Shown in pieces: positions 1-15,634 of a stretch of 64,000 nt of DNA; positions within the stretch are counted from its first letter, which is position 1; each line of letters opens with the position of its first letter. Under the pieces are notes generated by a model. That model worked only from the letters and a program-made list of their open reading frames with translations. It was not told the origin of the DNA and ran no database searches. Source of the DNA: Apostichopus japonicus. Lineage: Eukaryota > Echinodermata > Holothuroidea > Aspidochirotida > Stichopodidae. Location of the stretch: positions 13,599,713 through 13,663,712 of the forward strand of contig NC_092574.1 in NCBI RefSeq assembly GCF_037975245.1, read 5' to 3'. The translations under genes and the position numbers were made by a program.

Positions 1-400
1 ATATTTAATTGATATCAAGGAGTGTATTATATTAACTACCCATGTAATCTCTAAATTGAAAGTATTGGTTAGATATAACTTTCTGGTTCACTGGCTATAT
101 CAAGACAACTCCCTTACGTTCGACGAAGTAAAACAGTAACGCAACGGGCAAACAAGTGATGATAAAATGTGCCTATGCCAAAAGTACTCTTAGAGCCTTA
201 AACCAGATCATTTGTAGAATGTTACAATACGACTCACAGTAGCCCAGATCTTCACCCGCTGCATATTTTCCTTTATTTTTACTTTGACATTAATACATTT
301 TTAAAATAATGTTGTAACCGTCGATAGCTGCACAGCACATAGCATCATTATTTGATAATAGTTTATGCATACTATGCAACAACAGCTTCTCAGAAGCAAC

Positions 401-565
401 GTAGTAGTCGATAGAAATGCATAAAATCTCTTTATTGACTGAAATCGACTTTTTTTTTAAGCTGACAGTTACAACTCTTGAAGCAACATAATAGTCGATA
501 GAAAAGCATAAATGCTCTCTATTGACTGATATGATTTTTTTTTTGGAAGCTGAAAGTTACAAATC
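401..565. repeat. Two-copy ~80-bp direct repeat
   Basis: Two diverged copies lie in tandem (about 401-478 and 481-565). Each has a core like agtcgatagaaatgcataaa, then tctctattgactga, a T-run, and gctgacagttacaa. The same pair is present in the right arm near 8580-8760, so the duplication predates the inverted duplication. Confidence 0.7.
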
Positions 566-642
566 TCTGTCAAAATCCTCAGTCTGAAAACTAAAGCTGA
601 CAACCTAGAAAATTAAGAGATATTCAATTGTTTGTATCTTAC

Positions 643-796
643 TTTTCTTGCTGAAATAATGAGGTCTTTATCTGGATACATGGTGGTGTAAGGTCTCTTC
701 TTGTGATCCAAACCTCTATTGTCGTAGTGTATATACATGTGTAGTAACACTGACATGCTCACTGTATAGCTGCCGAGTTTAATCCATGAATACAAT
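643..796 (-). CDS. Candidate internal exon, unknown small membrane protein (left-arm copy)
   Basis: An open 154-nt block is bounded by a splice acceptor (pyrimidine-rich, ending ttgag) and a strong donor (gtaaga). It encodes about 51 residues starting LYSWIKLGSYTVSMSVLLHM. A tryptophan-started hydrophobic segment of about 16 residues is followed by a basic stretch (DHKKR) and then YPDKDLIISARK. The layout recalls small single-pass mitochondrial subunits, but I cannot assign a family. It mirrors 8351-8504 with two amino-acid differences (Met/Ile and Gly/Ser) and no stop. Flanking exons were not found, so the gene model is partial. Confidence 0.4.
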
Positions 797-1227
797 CTCA
801 ACCAAAACGGTTAGACGGAACCACCAAATTCTGTATTTTAAGTCATTTTCACTAATTACTTCAACCATTGATCGGAACTATAATCAAAAGAACCTATACT
901 GACCTTTGACCTATTGTCTCATTGTGAAGCTGACACAGTCGACCCTACAACGAGTATGTATAGGCCTAATCATGTAACGTATAATCATAGACTTTCTTTC
1001 TAATGATAATAAATTTCAATCCTTTTTCAGGTACCGATGAGGAATTGCCAGGCTGATACTTGGGTGCAATTAATTTGTTGACAATTTATGATTTCAATTT
1101 TAAATGATGTTTAACGATAGGTGGCGGAAAACCTCGGATTGTATTAATTATTAATAAAACAAATAAAAGAGCATAACAAAAATGGCTATGTCTTGTGTGT
1201 GATTTTTGTTCGACGTATTCATGTAAA

Positions 1228-1860
1228 ATTATCTTCACATATCTTCTGTAGTCGTGAACTTAAGTTATAATGATAACCTGCAGAACGTTTAAATAATGTA
1301 TCAACTTCAGCTTATGTCACACAGATCTTTGTGAAGAACAACTCTCGCCCCCACCCTCCACCACTACCCCCTCCTCCCCAACAACCAGGGAACTGGCATT
1401 TTGTACGTATGTCATGTTATAGTATAGCCCCGGACAAAATTATCTTCACATATCTTCTGTAGTCGTGAACTTAAGTTATAATGATAACCTGCAGAACGTT
1501 AAACTAATGTATCAACTTCAGCTTATGTCACACAGATCTTTGTGAAGAACAACTCTCGCCCCCACCCTCCACCACTACCCCCTCCTCCCCAACAACCAGG
1601 GAACTGGCATTTTGTACGTATGTCATGTTATAGTATAGCCCCGGACAAAATTATCTTCACATATCTTCTGTAGTCGTGAACTTAAGTTATAATGATAACC
1701 TGCAGAACGTTAAACTAATGTATCAACTTCAGCTTATGTCACACAGATCTTTGTGAAGAACAACTCTCGCCCACCCTACACCACTACCCCCTCCTCCCCA
1801 ACAACCAGGGAACTGACATTTTGTACGTATGTCATGTTATAGTATAGCCCCCCCGGACAA
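1228..1860. repeat. Three tandem copies of a 211-bp unit
   Basis: Near-identical units start at 1228, 1439 and 1650, each beginning attatcttcacatatcttc and containing a C-rich part (ccaccactaccccctcctcc). The right arm holds only one version (about 7770-7930), so the expansion to three is specific to the left arm. No open frame of note. Confidence 0.92.
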
Positions 1861-2886
1861 CTTTTAGTTTCGATTTTCATTTCCTATTTCCAAGGTAGAC
1901 TGTTAATAACATTAATACTATTGACACTGAAACCAATACCACCATTTGCTCATGTTAAACAGCTGCAATATGTTAGATTCAACATATTTCAAACCCATCT
2001 CTGTTACGGACAATAAATATTGTTATAAATAGTGAAATACGCTTAAAAAATGGAAACAAACGTGGCACCATTAAGGTCATATTTAGAGTTAATATTGCTT
2101 TGCTGTTTGACAAAGGTATTCATGAAAGTAACTTCGATCACACAGATCAAGAAAGATGGTAAGGTTCTTGTATCCTAAAGGAACACTGCTATAGTGTCGT
2201 AGGGGAGGGGGGGGGGCAAGCCTGATCGAGCCGGCACCCACAGGTTAGCAAAAACCAATTTTAAAAAACAACAACAACAGACTATTAATATTAATACATT
2301 GGTGAGGGTAAAGAGACAAGCAACATACACAGAATGGAAGCTTTAAAAACTACAAACGCGGGAAACTTAAAATACTGAGAGGCTGCTCCAGACCTGGCAA
2401 CCCCACCCACCCTCCCGGGATGAGAACAGTGGTACGAAGTAACAAAACCCTCCCCAGTGGCTGGGCAGTTCCCCGGAGGAGAACTATTGTTCCGAAGTTT
2501 GACTCACACGCCCTCTAGTAACCGGGTTTCTAAACACCCCCCCCCCTCCCACAAACTTACCTCTGCCAGAGTCCGAAGCCTTCTCCCAGTTTCAAAAATC
2601 TAGTTTATATAGAGAATTTTAAATTAATTTTTGGGCGTTGTTTTTTTTAATGTTAATTACGTCCTTAAGAAGGAGATTTTGAAAAATGGAGTCGAGGAGA
2701 AGGGTGACTATGTTTGCTGCTTCCAAACTGAATATTAGTCCCCGGATTAATGGACCGTCCCCGTATTGAAAGAGTCTTCGGAATTGTCCCTAAATTTCAC
2801 ATACTGTCACTAATTATTCCGAAATTTGTAAATACAATGCACACGTATATACCCAGCACTACCACAAAATATCGAGATCTCAGAAT

Positions 2887-3020
2887 ATATATTATATATA
2901 TATATAGAAAAACTCCACTTCACGAGCGGTTTCGTCCTTTTGGGACTCATCAGGCGAAGGTAGGAATCGAATCCCGGACCTTTTGTGTCACAGTCCCGAA
3001 GTCCGAAACACTCAACCACT
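2887..3020 (-). mobile_element. tRNA-derived SINE piece with hammerhead-like core (left-arm copy)
   Basis: Mirror of 6600-6735. On the minus strand a tRNA-like head with a B box (gggattcgattcc) is followed after two bases by a hammerhead-like core (2918-2959), then a short (TA)n tract. Confidence 0.6.
2918..2959 (-). ncRNA. Hammerhead ribozyme-like core (left-arm copy)
   Basis: Same 42 nt as 6683-6724, on the minus strand: CTTCGC, CTGATGA, GTCC-CAAAA-GGAC, GAAA, CCG, CTC, GTGAAG. See that entry for the pairing and its one weak point (a C-C pair at 15.2/16.2). Confidence 0.6.
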
Positions 3021-5093
3021 GTGATTCTGCTGGTGTGTGAATGCGTATAAACTGGCTTTGTATAACCGTATTACCCACGTGTTATGATTGTACAGAGTGT
3101 ACCCCTGGTGCTTTGAGTGACAATTTACACAGAGTTACAACTTTTTACAGGCAAGCCAAGCAAAGCGGTAAAGAAGAATTGAATGTGTAGCAAGTATATC
3201 ATATATATATATCATATATTTTAATCTGGAAATGTTGTCGTTGTTCAGGAGAAGGCAATATTTGAGTACTATAGAGGTAATGTGTCTATAGCTTTTCTTG
3301 TTTTCAAGATATTTAGTTTCTCAATATGCTCCTTAAATTCCATGATTGTGTTTATTTCGTAATTAATAACGAGTAGCTCTCGCAAAAAAAAAAAATCTCT
3401 TCACTTCATATAAACAACAAAGAACCCATTGTATGACTTTCAAAACATGCTGTTGTTGCAAAGAAACAATTTGGAATGCTTTAGTGAACATGTTATTTGA
3501 AATCCCAAGAAAGTCTAAAGTTTTCATATTGAGGTTGGTCTTCGATCTGAGGATATGATGTACAGACCGCCTCATGGTCTGCATGTGTAGTAGTCCAACC
3601 AAATTGATCGGTGATCTTTATCTGCCAAAAGGAGCTAGCTAGTCTCCAAAAGCAAAAGTGGTATAAAATTGCATCCAGGAGTTACAGCAGTGTTCGCTTC
3701 ATTGCTTCTCTGGTTGTTATGGTTGCATGCTGTTGTTATTTGACTTGTCTTAAGTTGTGTGTGATAGCTTTCCCTCACGTCCTTTAACATCATGTGTGTG
3801 TGTCAACTTCTTTTTGCAGCGTACTTCCACTGCGGATTGGTGCCGGTGGCATACTCCTTTTAGGATCTATATCCATCCGCCCGATTGTTCTTCTTCAGGA
3901 AAAGTGCCAAAAGCAACAAGAGAACATCTTTTGTGACCTGTTATCAATCATGATCTAGCTTTTTGTGGCTTGCATGTTGAAGAGCATGAATGGAAGTACA
4001 TGTGGTGAAATAAATTGGGTCAATTGAGGGAATTTTAGACCCCTTTAGGCCTCCCAGGAGCAGCGTGCGAAAATTGTTTACTACTGAGTGAAGAAGTTTG
4101 TTTACAAGTGACGAAAACTTCCGGCTCGGAGAGCAAAAAAGGCTACATGGTCATGATACGGAAAATTGATGGTGCCATGAAAGGCCAACTTGTCAGCTAA
4201 ACTGTGATGGTAATGTTGAGCTAGTGAAAACTTCTATCTAGACTTAGAGACCACTAACTTTTGTGATTTAGTGTGTAAGTCAATGGGGGGTTTTAATGGG
4301 CGTATGCTTCCTGCCACAGAATTCAGTGCTATGTCAGTGCTCCATTACAAGAGGAGCTTTTTTCTCTGGTGTCATTTCAATGTGACATAATCGACGCATT
4401 TTTGAAACGCTATACCTATTGTTTTTGGGAAGCCTTTGAATCTCTTCCTTCTCATTACAGTAAGGCAGGCCTAATATTCAGTTTGGAAGCTTTTCTTTTC
4501 TATTCATTCAGCCTGCATCAGCAGAGCTTCACTAAGAAAGTGGCTAACGTCCCTTTACCTCCCTTCTTCTCTTACACTGAACTAACCGAATTGGCAAACT
4601 GTTACTAGGAAACGATCCAGGGACTAATAATAATGAAAACTACACTCCCAAACAACCAAAAAAAGGGGAAGAAAAGCCGCTTGAAGCAGCAAACATAGTT
4701 CCTCTATTTGACCAACTTATTGTTTCACCCCCGATTCCCCACCCCCCACCCCCCCCCCCCCAAAAGAATAATCATTGAGATATTATCCTTTGAAAGATGA
4801 AGGTCGTCAACAGAAATAATAGACACTGAGAAAAGGACCAATAATTGACTCGAATCCCTTTGACACCCCGAAGTGTTTCTTCTTCTTTTATATCTTAGAT
4901 TGAAGACATGGTTATTGGCCATAATATACGAACTGATTACAACAAATGTTAAGATTATTTCTAGACTATTGCAAGAGAAGCCCTCTTACGCTGCAGATAT
5001 CGCTCTTAGAAAGTAGACTAATATGATCGAGGTTGGCATAAGAATAAAACATATAAGAATGTATATAACAAATGAGGAAGAATAAATAAATAA

Positions 5094-5156
5094 ATATATA
5101 TATATGGGCTATATATATAGGCTATATATATATAGGCTATATATATATATATAGGC

Positions 5157-5187
<31 letters not shown>

Positions 5188-5188
5188 A
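5094..5188. repeat. (TA)n tract with tataggc interruptions
   Basis: Dinucleotide repeat broken at intervals by ggc (for example atatataggctatatata), giving a higher-order tandem pattern. It is immediately followed by a SINE fragment. Confidence 0.9.
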
Positions 5189-5262
5189 TCGAATCCCGGT
5201 GGAGGCTGGAAGTTTTTTCACTGTTCTGGGTTTTCCTTCTCATTACGTTTTCATTTAAATAT
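5189..5262 (+). mobile_element. SINE fragment (B-box half and tail)
   Basis: Begins in the middle of the B box (cgaatcccggtggaggctgg) and continues with the same tail as 5481-5603 (ctgttctgggttttccttct, then cattacgttttcatt). It is 5'-truncated and abuts the (TA)n tract. Confidence 0.7.
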
Positions 5263-5480
5263 ATTCATTTGCCTTTGTCGTTTACCTCCATTCCATTAAC
5301 ATAAAGTCTGTTTCGAGATCCGGCTTTAGGAATCACAAATGATTTTCGAGTTGGTAAGCATCTAGAGTAACGCAAAATAGTCACCAAAAACAGAACTAGT
5401 ATTGTTCGATACAGGTGTCAAGCGCCTACAGTGAAATTACGACCTTCCTTACCGGTTTCGAACCTCTGGACATACATTTA

Positions 5481-5603
5481 GCGTCCATGGCCTAGTTGGT
5501 AAGGGTGTCCGCGTACAAAGCGGGAGGCCCGGGTCCGAATCCCGGTGGAGGCTGGAAATTTTTACACTGTTCTGGGTTTTCCTTCTCATTACGTTTTCAT
5601 TTA
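5481..5603 (+). mobile_element. tRNA-derived SINE
   Basis: A tRNA-like head starts gcgtccatggcctagttggt, with an A-box-like ggcctagttgg and a B box ggtccgaatcc, then a tail ending ccttctcattacg ttttcattta and (TA)n. Related heads lie at 5189 and 6389. There is no clean tRNA acceptor pairing and there are several partial copies, so this is a SINE and not a tRNA gene. Confidence 0.75.
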
Positions 5604-5643
<40 letters not shown>

Positions 5644-5668
5644 AATATAACAACTCGTTGCGATTTTC

Positions 5669-5707
<39 letters not shown>

Positions 5708-5753
5708 TATATATATAATAAAGATATATATAAATGAAAATCGCAACGAGTTG

Positions 5754-5801
<48 letters not shown>

Positions 5802-5826
5802 GAAAACGTAATGAGAAGGAAAACCC
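5574..5826. repeat. Inverted pair of SINE tails (hairpin)
   Basis: The tail ttccttctcattacgttttc followed by (TA)n and aacaactcgttgcgattttc at 5574-5670 is repeated in reverse complement at 5728-5826, so the block folds back around 5700. A further copy of the aacaacttgttgcgatttt motif lies at 5941. Confidence 0.8.
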
Positions 5827-6214
<388 letters not shown>

Positions 6215-6235
6215 CAAAATATGTCACCATATATA

Positions 6236-6333
6236 TCACAAAATTGGTAGATCGGATCTTGCTACTTAAAGTTTCACGCCGTAGCGATCTTCAGGCAAGT
6301 GAAGTAGCAAGATCCGATCCACCAATTTTGTGA
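6236..6333. repeat. Long hairpin of about 26-bp stem
   Basis: cacaaaattggtagatcgga and ttgc (6236-6262) pair with the reverse complement at about 6306-6333, with one or two mismatches. The loop contains the active-core half of a hammerhead-like motif (6258-6299, minus). Confidence 0.85.
6258..6299 (-). ncRNA. Hammerhead ribozyme-like core
   Basis: Read on the minus strand: CTTGC, then CTGAAGA (fits CUGANGA), then CGC-UACG-GCG with a U-U mismatch at its base, then GAAA, then C-UUUAA-G as a minimal stem III, then the cleavage triplet GUA (fits NUH), then GCAAG, which pairs exactly with CTTGC as a 5-bp stem I. A15.1-U16.1 and C15.2-G16.2 are intact. All core positions are present at the right spacing in 42 nt. 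Tiny stem III loops of this kind are known from hammerheads of Penelope-like elements, which may act as dimers. Activity is inferred. Confidence 0.65.
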
Positions 6334-6388
6334 TAAATGAAGCTCTACCCTGTGTATCGAGCACTTTTTCGACCAGAAGTGACACATC

Positions 6389-6469
6389 GTGTTCGCGTAC
6401 AGAGCGGAAAGCCCGTGGTTCGAATCCCGGTGGAGACTGAAAGTTTTTTCACTGTTCTGGATTTTCCAA
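6389..6469 (+). mobile_element. SINE fragment
   Basis: 5'-truncated tRNA-like head (gttcgcgtacagagcgg) with B box ggttcgaatcc and the tail motif cactgttctggattttcc. It ends exactly at the inner edge of the right inverted-repeat arm. Confidence 0.7.
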
Positions 6470-6599
6470 CTTTACCGCTTTGCTTGGCTTGCCTGTAAAA
6501 AGTTGTAACTCTGTGTAAATTGTCACTCAAAGCACCAGGGGTACACTCTGTACAATCATAACACGTGGGTAATACGGTTATACAAAGCCAGTTTATACG

Positions 6600-6732
6600 C
6601 ATTCACACACCAGCAGAATCACAGTGGTTGAGTGTTTCGGACTTCGGGACTGTGACACAAAGGTCCGGGATTCGATTCCTACCTTCGCCTGATGAGTCCC
6701 AAAAGGACGAAACCGCTCGTGAAGTGGAGTTT

Positions 6733-6735
<3 letters not shown>
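6600..6735 (+). mobile_element. tRNA-derived SINE piece with hammerhead-like core
   Basis: cagtggttgagtgtttcgg resembles an A box and gggattcgattcc is a B box. Two bases later a hammerhead-like core begins (6683), followed by gaagtggagtttttc and (TA)n. SINEs joining a tRNA head to a hammerhead are known, for example the schistosome Sm-alpha family. Confidence 0.65.
6683..6724 (+). ncRNA. Hammerhead ribozyme-like core
   Basis: CTTCGC, CTGATGA, stem II GTCC/GGAC with loop CAAAA, GAAA, CCG, CTC (cleavage triplet, fits NUH), GTGAAG. Stem I is CTTCGC with GTGAAG, 6 bp including one G-U, directly flanking the core. A15.1-U16.1 pairs, but 15.2/16.2 is C-C, so stem III is weak. It may be a decayed or a dimer-acting type I hammerhead. 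An identical copy lies at 2918-2959. Confidence 0.65.

Positions 6736-6736
<1 letters not shown>

Positions 6737-6812
<76 letters not shown>
6737..6812. repeat. (TA)n microsatellite
   Basis: Uninterrupted TA run directly after the SINE and hammerhead unit. The left-arm copy (about 2886-2907) is much shorter, so this tract differs in length between arms. Confidence 0.97.
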
Positions 6813-6814
<2 letters not shown>

Positions 6815-8350
6815 TGAGATCTCGATATTTTGTGGTAGTGCTGGGTATATACGTGTGCATTGTATTTACAAATTTCGGAATAATTAGTGACAGTATGTGA
6901 AATGTAGACTCTTTCAATACGGGGACCGTCCATTAATCCGGGGACTAATATTCAGTTTGGAAGCAGCAAACATAGTCCCTCTATTTGAACAACTTATTCC
7001 CCCCCCCCCCAATTTTTGTTTTTTTTTAAAGCACCCTTCTCCTCGACTCCATTATTCAAAATCTCCTTCTTAAGGACGTAATTAATATTAAAAAAAAAAC
7101 TACGCCTAAAAATTAACTTAAAATCCTCTCTATATAAACAAGATTTTTGAAACTGGGAGAAGGCTTCGGACTCTGGCAGAGGTAAGTTTGTGGGAGGCGG
7201 GGGGTGTTTAGAAACCCGGTTACTAGAGGGCGTGTGAGTCAAACTTCGGAACAATAGTTCTCCTCCGGGGAACTGCCCAGCCACTGGGGAGGGTTTTGTT
7301 ACTTCGTACCACTGTTCTCATCCCGGGAGGGTGGGTGGGGTTTCCAGGTCTGGAGCAGCCTCTCAGTATTTTAAGTTTCCCGCGTTTGTAGTTTTTAAAG
7401 CTTCCATTCTGTGTATGTTGCTTGTCTCTTTACCCTCACCAATGTATTAATATTAATAGTCTGTTGTTGTTGTTTTTTAAAATTGGTTTTTGCTAACCTG
7501 TGGGAGCCGGCTCGATCAGGCTTGCCCCCCCCCCTCCCCTACGACACTATAGCAGTGTTCCTTTAGGATGCAAGAACCTAACCATCTTTCTTGATCTGTG
7601 TGATCGAAGTTACTTTCATGAACACCTTTGTCAAACAGCAAAGCAATATTAACTCTAAATATGACCATCATGGCGCCACGTTTGTTTCCATTTTTGAAGC
7701 GTATTTTTCTATTTATAACAACGTTTATTGTCCGTAACACAGAGATGGGTTTGAAAAATGTTGAATCTAGAGAGGTGGGGGTAGTGGTGGTGTAGGGTGG
7801 GGGCGAGAGTTGTTCTTCACAAAGATCTGTGTGGCATAAGCTGAAGTTGATACATTAGTTTAACGTTCTGCCTGTTATCATTATAACTTAAGTTCGCGCC
7901 TACAGAAGATATGTGAAGATAATTTTACATGAATACGTCGAACAAAAATCACACACAAGACATAGCCATTTTTGTTATGCTCTTTTATTTGTTTTATTAA
8001 TAATTAATACAATCCGAGGTTTTCCGCCACCTATCGTTAAACATCATTTAAAATTGAAATCATAAATTGTCAACAAATTAATTGCATCCAAGTATCAGCC
8101 TGGCAATTCCTCATCGGTACCTGAAAAAGGATTGAAATTTATTATCATTAGAAAGAAAGTCTATGATTATACGTTACATGATTATATACATACTCGTTGT
8201 AGGGTCGACTGTGTCAGCTTCGCAATGAGACAATAGGTCAAAGGTCAGTATAGGTTCTTTTGATTATAGTTCCGATCAATGGTTGAAGTAATTAGTGAAA
8301 ATGATATAAAATACAGAATTTGGTGGTTCCGTCTAACCGTTTTGGTTGAG

Positions 8351-8504
8351 ATTGTATTCATGGATTAAACTCGGCAGCTATACAGTGAGTATATCAGTGT
8401 TACTACACATGTATATACACTACGACAATAGAAGTTTGGATCACAAGAAGAGACCTTACACCACCATGTATCCAGATAAAGACCTCATTATTTCAGCAAG
8501 AAAA
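8351..8504 (+). CDS. Candidate internal exon, unknown small membrane protein (right-arm copy)
   Basis: Same 154-nt exon as 643-796 in opposite orientation. The acceptor ends at 8350 (tttggttgag) and the donor starts at 8505 (gtaagata). The exon starts at the third codon position and ends in phase 0. Predicted residues include VLLHMYIHYDNRSLDHKKR. An in-frame stop lies just upstream of the acceptor (taa at 8334), as expected for an exon and not an uninterrupted ORF. Function not recognised. Confidence 0.4.
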
Positions 8505-9186
8505 GTAAGATACAAACAATTGAATATCTCTTAATTTTCTAGGTTGTCAGCTTTAGTTTTCAGACTGAGGATTTTGACAGAGAGTTGTAACTTTCAGCTT
8601 CCAAAAAAAAAAAAAAAATCACTTCAGTCAATAGAGAGCATTTATGCTTTTCTATCGACTATAATGTTGCTTCAAGAGTTGTAACTGTCAGCTTAAAAAA
8701 AAAGTCGATTTCAGTCAATAAAGAGATTTTATGCATTTCTATCGACTACTACGTTGCTTCTGAGAAGCTGTTGTTGCATAGTATGCATAAACTATTATCA
8801 AATAATGATGCTATGTGCTGTGCAGCTATCGACGGTTACAACATTATTTTAAAAATGTATTAATGTCAAAGTAAAAATAAAGGAAAATATGCAGCGGGTG
8901 AAGATCTGGGCTACTGTAAGTCGTATTGTAACATTCTACAAATGATCTGGTTTAAGGCTCTAAGAGTACTTTTGGCATAGGCACATTTTATCATCACTTG
9001 TTTGCCCGTTGCGTTACTGTTTTACTTCGTCGAACGTAAGGGAGTTGTCTTGATATAGCCAGTGAACCAGAAAGTCATATCTAACCAATACTTTCAATTT
9101 AGAGATTACATGGGTAGTTAATATAATACACTCCTTGATATCAATTAAATATCAATTGATTTTCTTGATTTGTGTTTCATACCTTC

Positions 9187-14174
<4,988 letters not shown>

Positions 14175-14180
14175 TTTTGA

Positions 14181-15094
14181 CTGCCAAAATAAAATTAATA
14201 AGAACAATCGATAATATGAACCTTGGTAAGAATTTATCGATTCTGCGTAAAATGAAGAAAAAAGGACTGGGAAGGGGTATAAATTGGGAAGTCCATTTCA
14301 TCACTGAGTACATAAAAAATACTTTTGCACTTCACTCATGCCATATTTTTCATCTATTAGTCTAATATAATAATTATCAATAATATATGGCTTATCCGTA
14401 TACATAATAATATAATATAATTTAATATAATATTCTATTGTTCTATTATAATAAATATCGATTAATGTATGTCGTATTCGTATGTATACTTATATAATGT
14501 AACAATAATCAATTGTTCTATTATAATAAATTATCTACAATAAATGCCCTATTCATATATATAATAATATAATATAATAATAATCTATAATTCTATTATA
14601 ATACTTCTCGATTTAATGTATGCCCTACTTGTATATTTAATAATATATTATAATAACCTATTGTTCTATTATAATAATTAGAAATATAATTATTCTCAAT
14701 GGACGTAGTCAACTTGTCAAGCATTCAACTAAACTGAACGGCTGAACAATATTTATCAACCAATCATAGCACGGAGCCCTATGACGTCAGTGAATCGAGA
14801 GGACGTTGTTCAGGCGGGGATTTTTTACTACCGTATCAGGGAAAATTAGACCACAGCTTTACGGTACAATGGATGAACCCCTTTACAACCACACACAAGT
14901 ACGGTATGTACAAGCGCAAACTGTCGGTCAAAGCTTAATATAATTATGGATCTAATTTATTGTCTAAATTTGCCTGAGAAGGCAACATTAGTGTGTATGA
15001 AATAATTATAATAGTGTAATTTACCTGAACTTATCCTATACATTATTAACGAATTGAAAGAGAAATATTGAAATTGATAAAATAAAATACTTAC
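14181..15094. other. 5'-UTR intron, AT-rich
   Basis: Holds a diverged tandem region (about 14350-14700) built from units such as ttctattataataa and ataatataatataa. No other feature seen. Confidence 0.5.
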
Positions 15095-15138
15095 CAAATT
15101 GTCTTGATGTTTCTTGAGCTGTAGTCAGGAATGCTATG
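15095..15138 (-). other. Non-coding leader exon of the protease gene
   Basis: A strong donor (gtaagtatt) follows base 15095 on the minus strand. The matching acceptor (ttttggcag) lies just before 14180, six bases ahead of the ATG, so a 914-bp intron sits in the 5' UTR. The upstream end is placed about 30 bases after a TATA-like box and is approximate. Confidence 0.6.
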
Positions 15139-15160
15139 AATTGTAGGTGACAATACCGGC

Positions 15161-15170
15161 ATTTTTATCC
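15161..15170 (-). promoter_or_regulatory. TATA-like box of the protease gene
   Basis: On the minus strand ggataaaaat lies about 30 bases before the predicted leader exon, a normal distance for a TATA element. Placement is inferred from the splice model. Confidence 0.5.
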
Positions 15171-15634
15171 ATTTTTGGCAGATGAGAAATGTGGGTGAGG
15201 ATGCATCTGGCTTATGTCTGAAAAATACTATTATCTTCTTTCAGCAACGTAAAATATGATAAAATATAAAGCAATATAGGGCGGTGCTATTGTTTACTTC
15301 GTTATCTTACTATTCAAATCGATTGCCTGGCGCGGTGTTTTATGCGAACTTGACATATGTCAAGCAAATAAAAAAGTAACAAAAAAAAAAAAAAAAAAAG
15401 TAAAAAAACGTCCTATAGGAAGAGTTTCGTCATTGGCAGTCACTGGCCGAAGTTATTTGTTTGCTGCAGAATAGAGCATTTTTCGTTCGTTTTCATGCCT
15501 AATTAATTTTCTATTTTTAAATCCATCGTTTAGCAGATTCTTCGTTGATTTTATTACATAATTAATCAATTTATACTTACCATTTGTTTCGCCGTGAAAA
15601 TTTGGGGAAAATATCAAGAGTCGTATGTAATAAT
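15171..15634. other. Upstream flank of the protease gene
   Basis: AT-rich, with one A-run near 15380. No gene or clear motif beyond the TATA-like box. Confidence 0.4.

Larger units (their letters stand above)
1..3173. repeat. Left arm of a large inverted repeat
   Basis: This stretch is the reverse complement of 6470-9152 at high identity; base 1 pairs with base 9152. Few substitutions are seen, for example gactcac against gacttac near 230 and aacataatag against aacattatag near 490. Larger differences are two extra copies of a 211-bp unit here (1228-1860), a segment near 1860-1970 missing from the other arm, and different homopolymer and (TA)n lengths. The arm begins at the window edge, so its true length is unknown. 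It is either a real inverted duplication or two haplotypes joined head to head in the assembly. Confidence 0.93.
6470..9152. repeat. Right arm of the large inverted repeat
   Basis: Reverse complement of 1-3173. Its inner edge lies exactly where a SINE fragment ends (attttcc before aactttaccgc at 6470). Its outer edge in the window alignment is 9152, 35 bp beyond the stop codon of the protease gene that starts at 9187. It has one copy of the 211-bp unit that is triplicated in the left arm. Confidence 0.93.

Noticed and set aside
5481-5560. tRNA gene at 5481 (also 6389, 31750, 53411)
   Set aside because: A/B boxes are present but cloverleaf pairing is poor or incomplete, and related copies have attached SINE tails; called SINE pieces.
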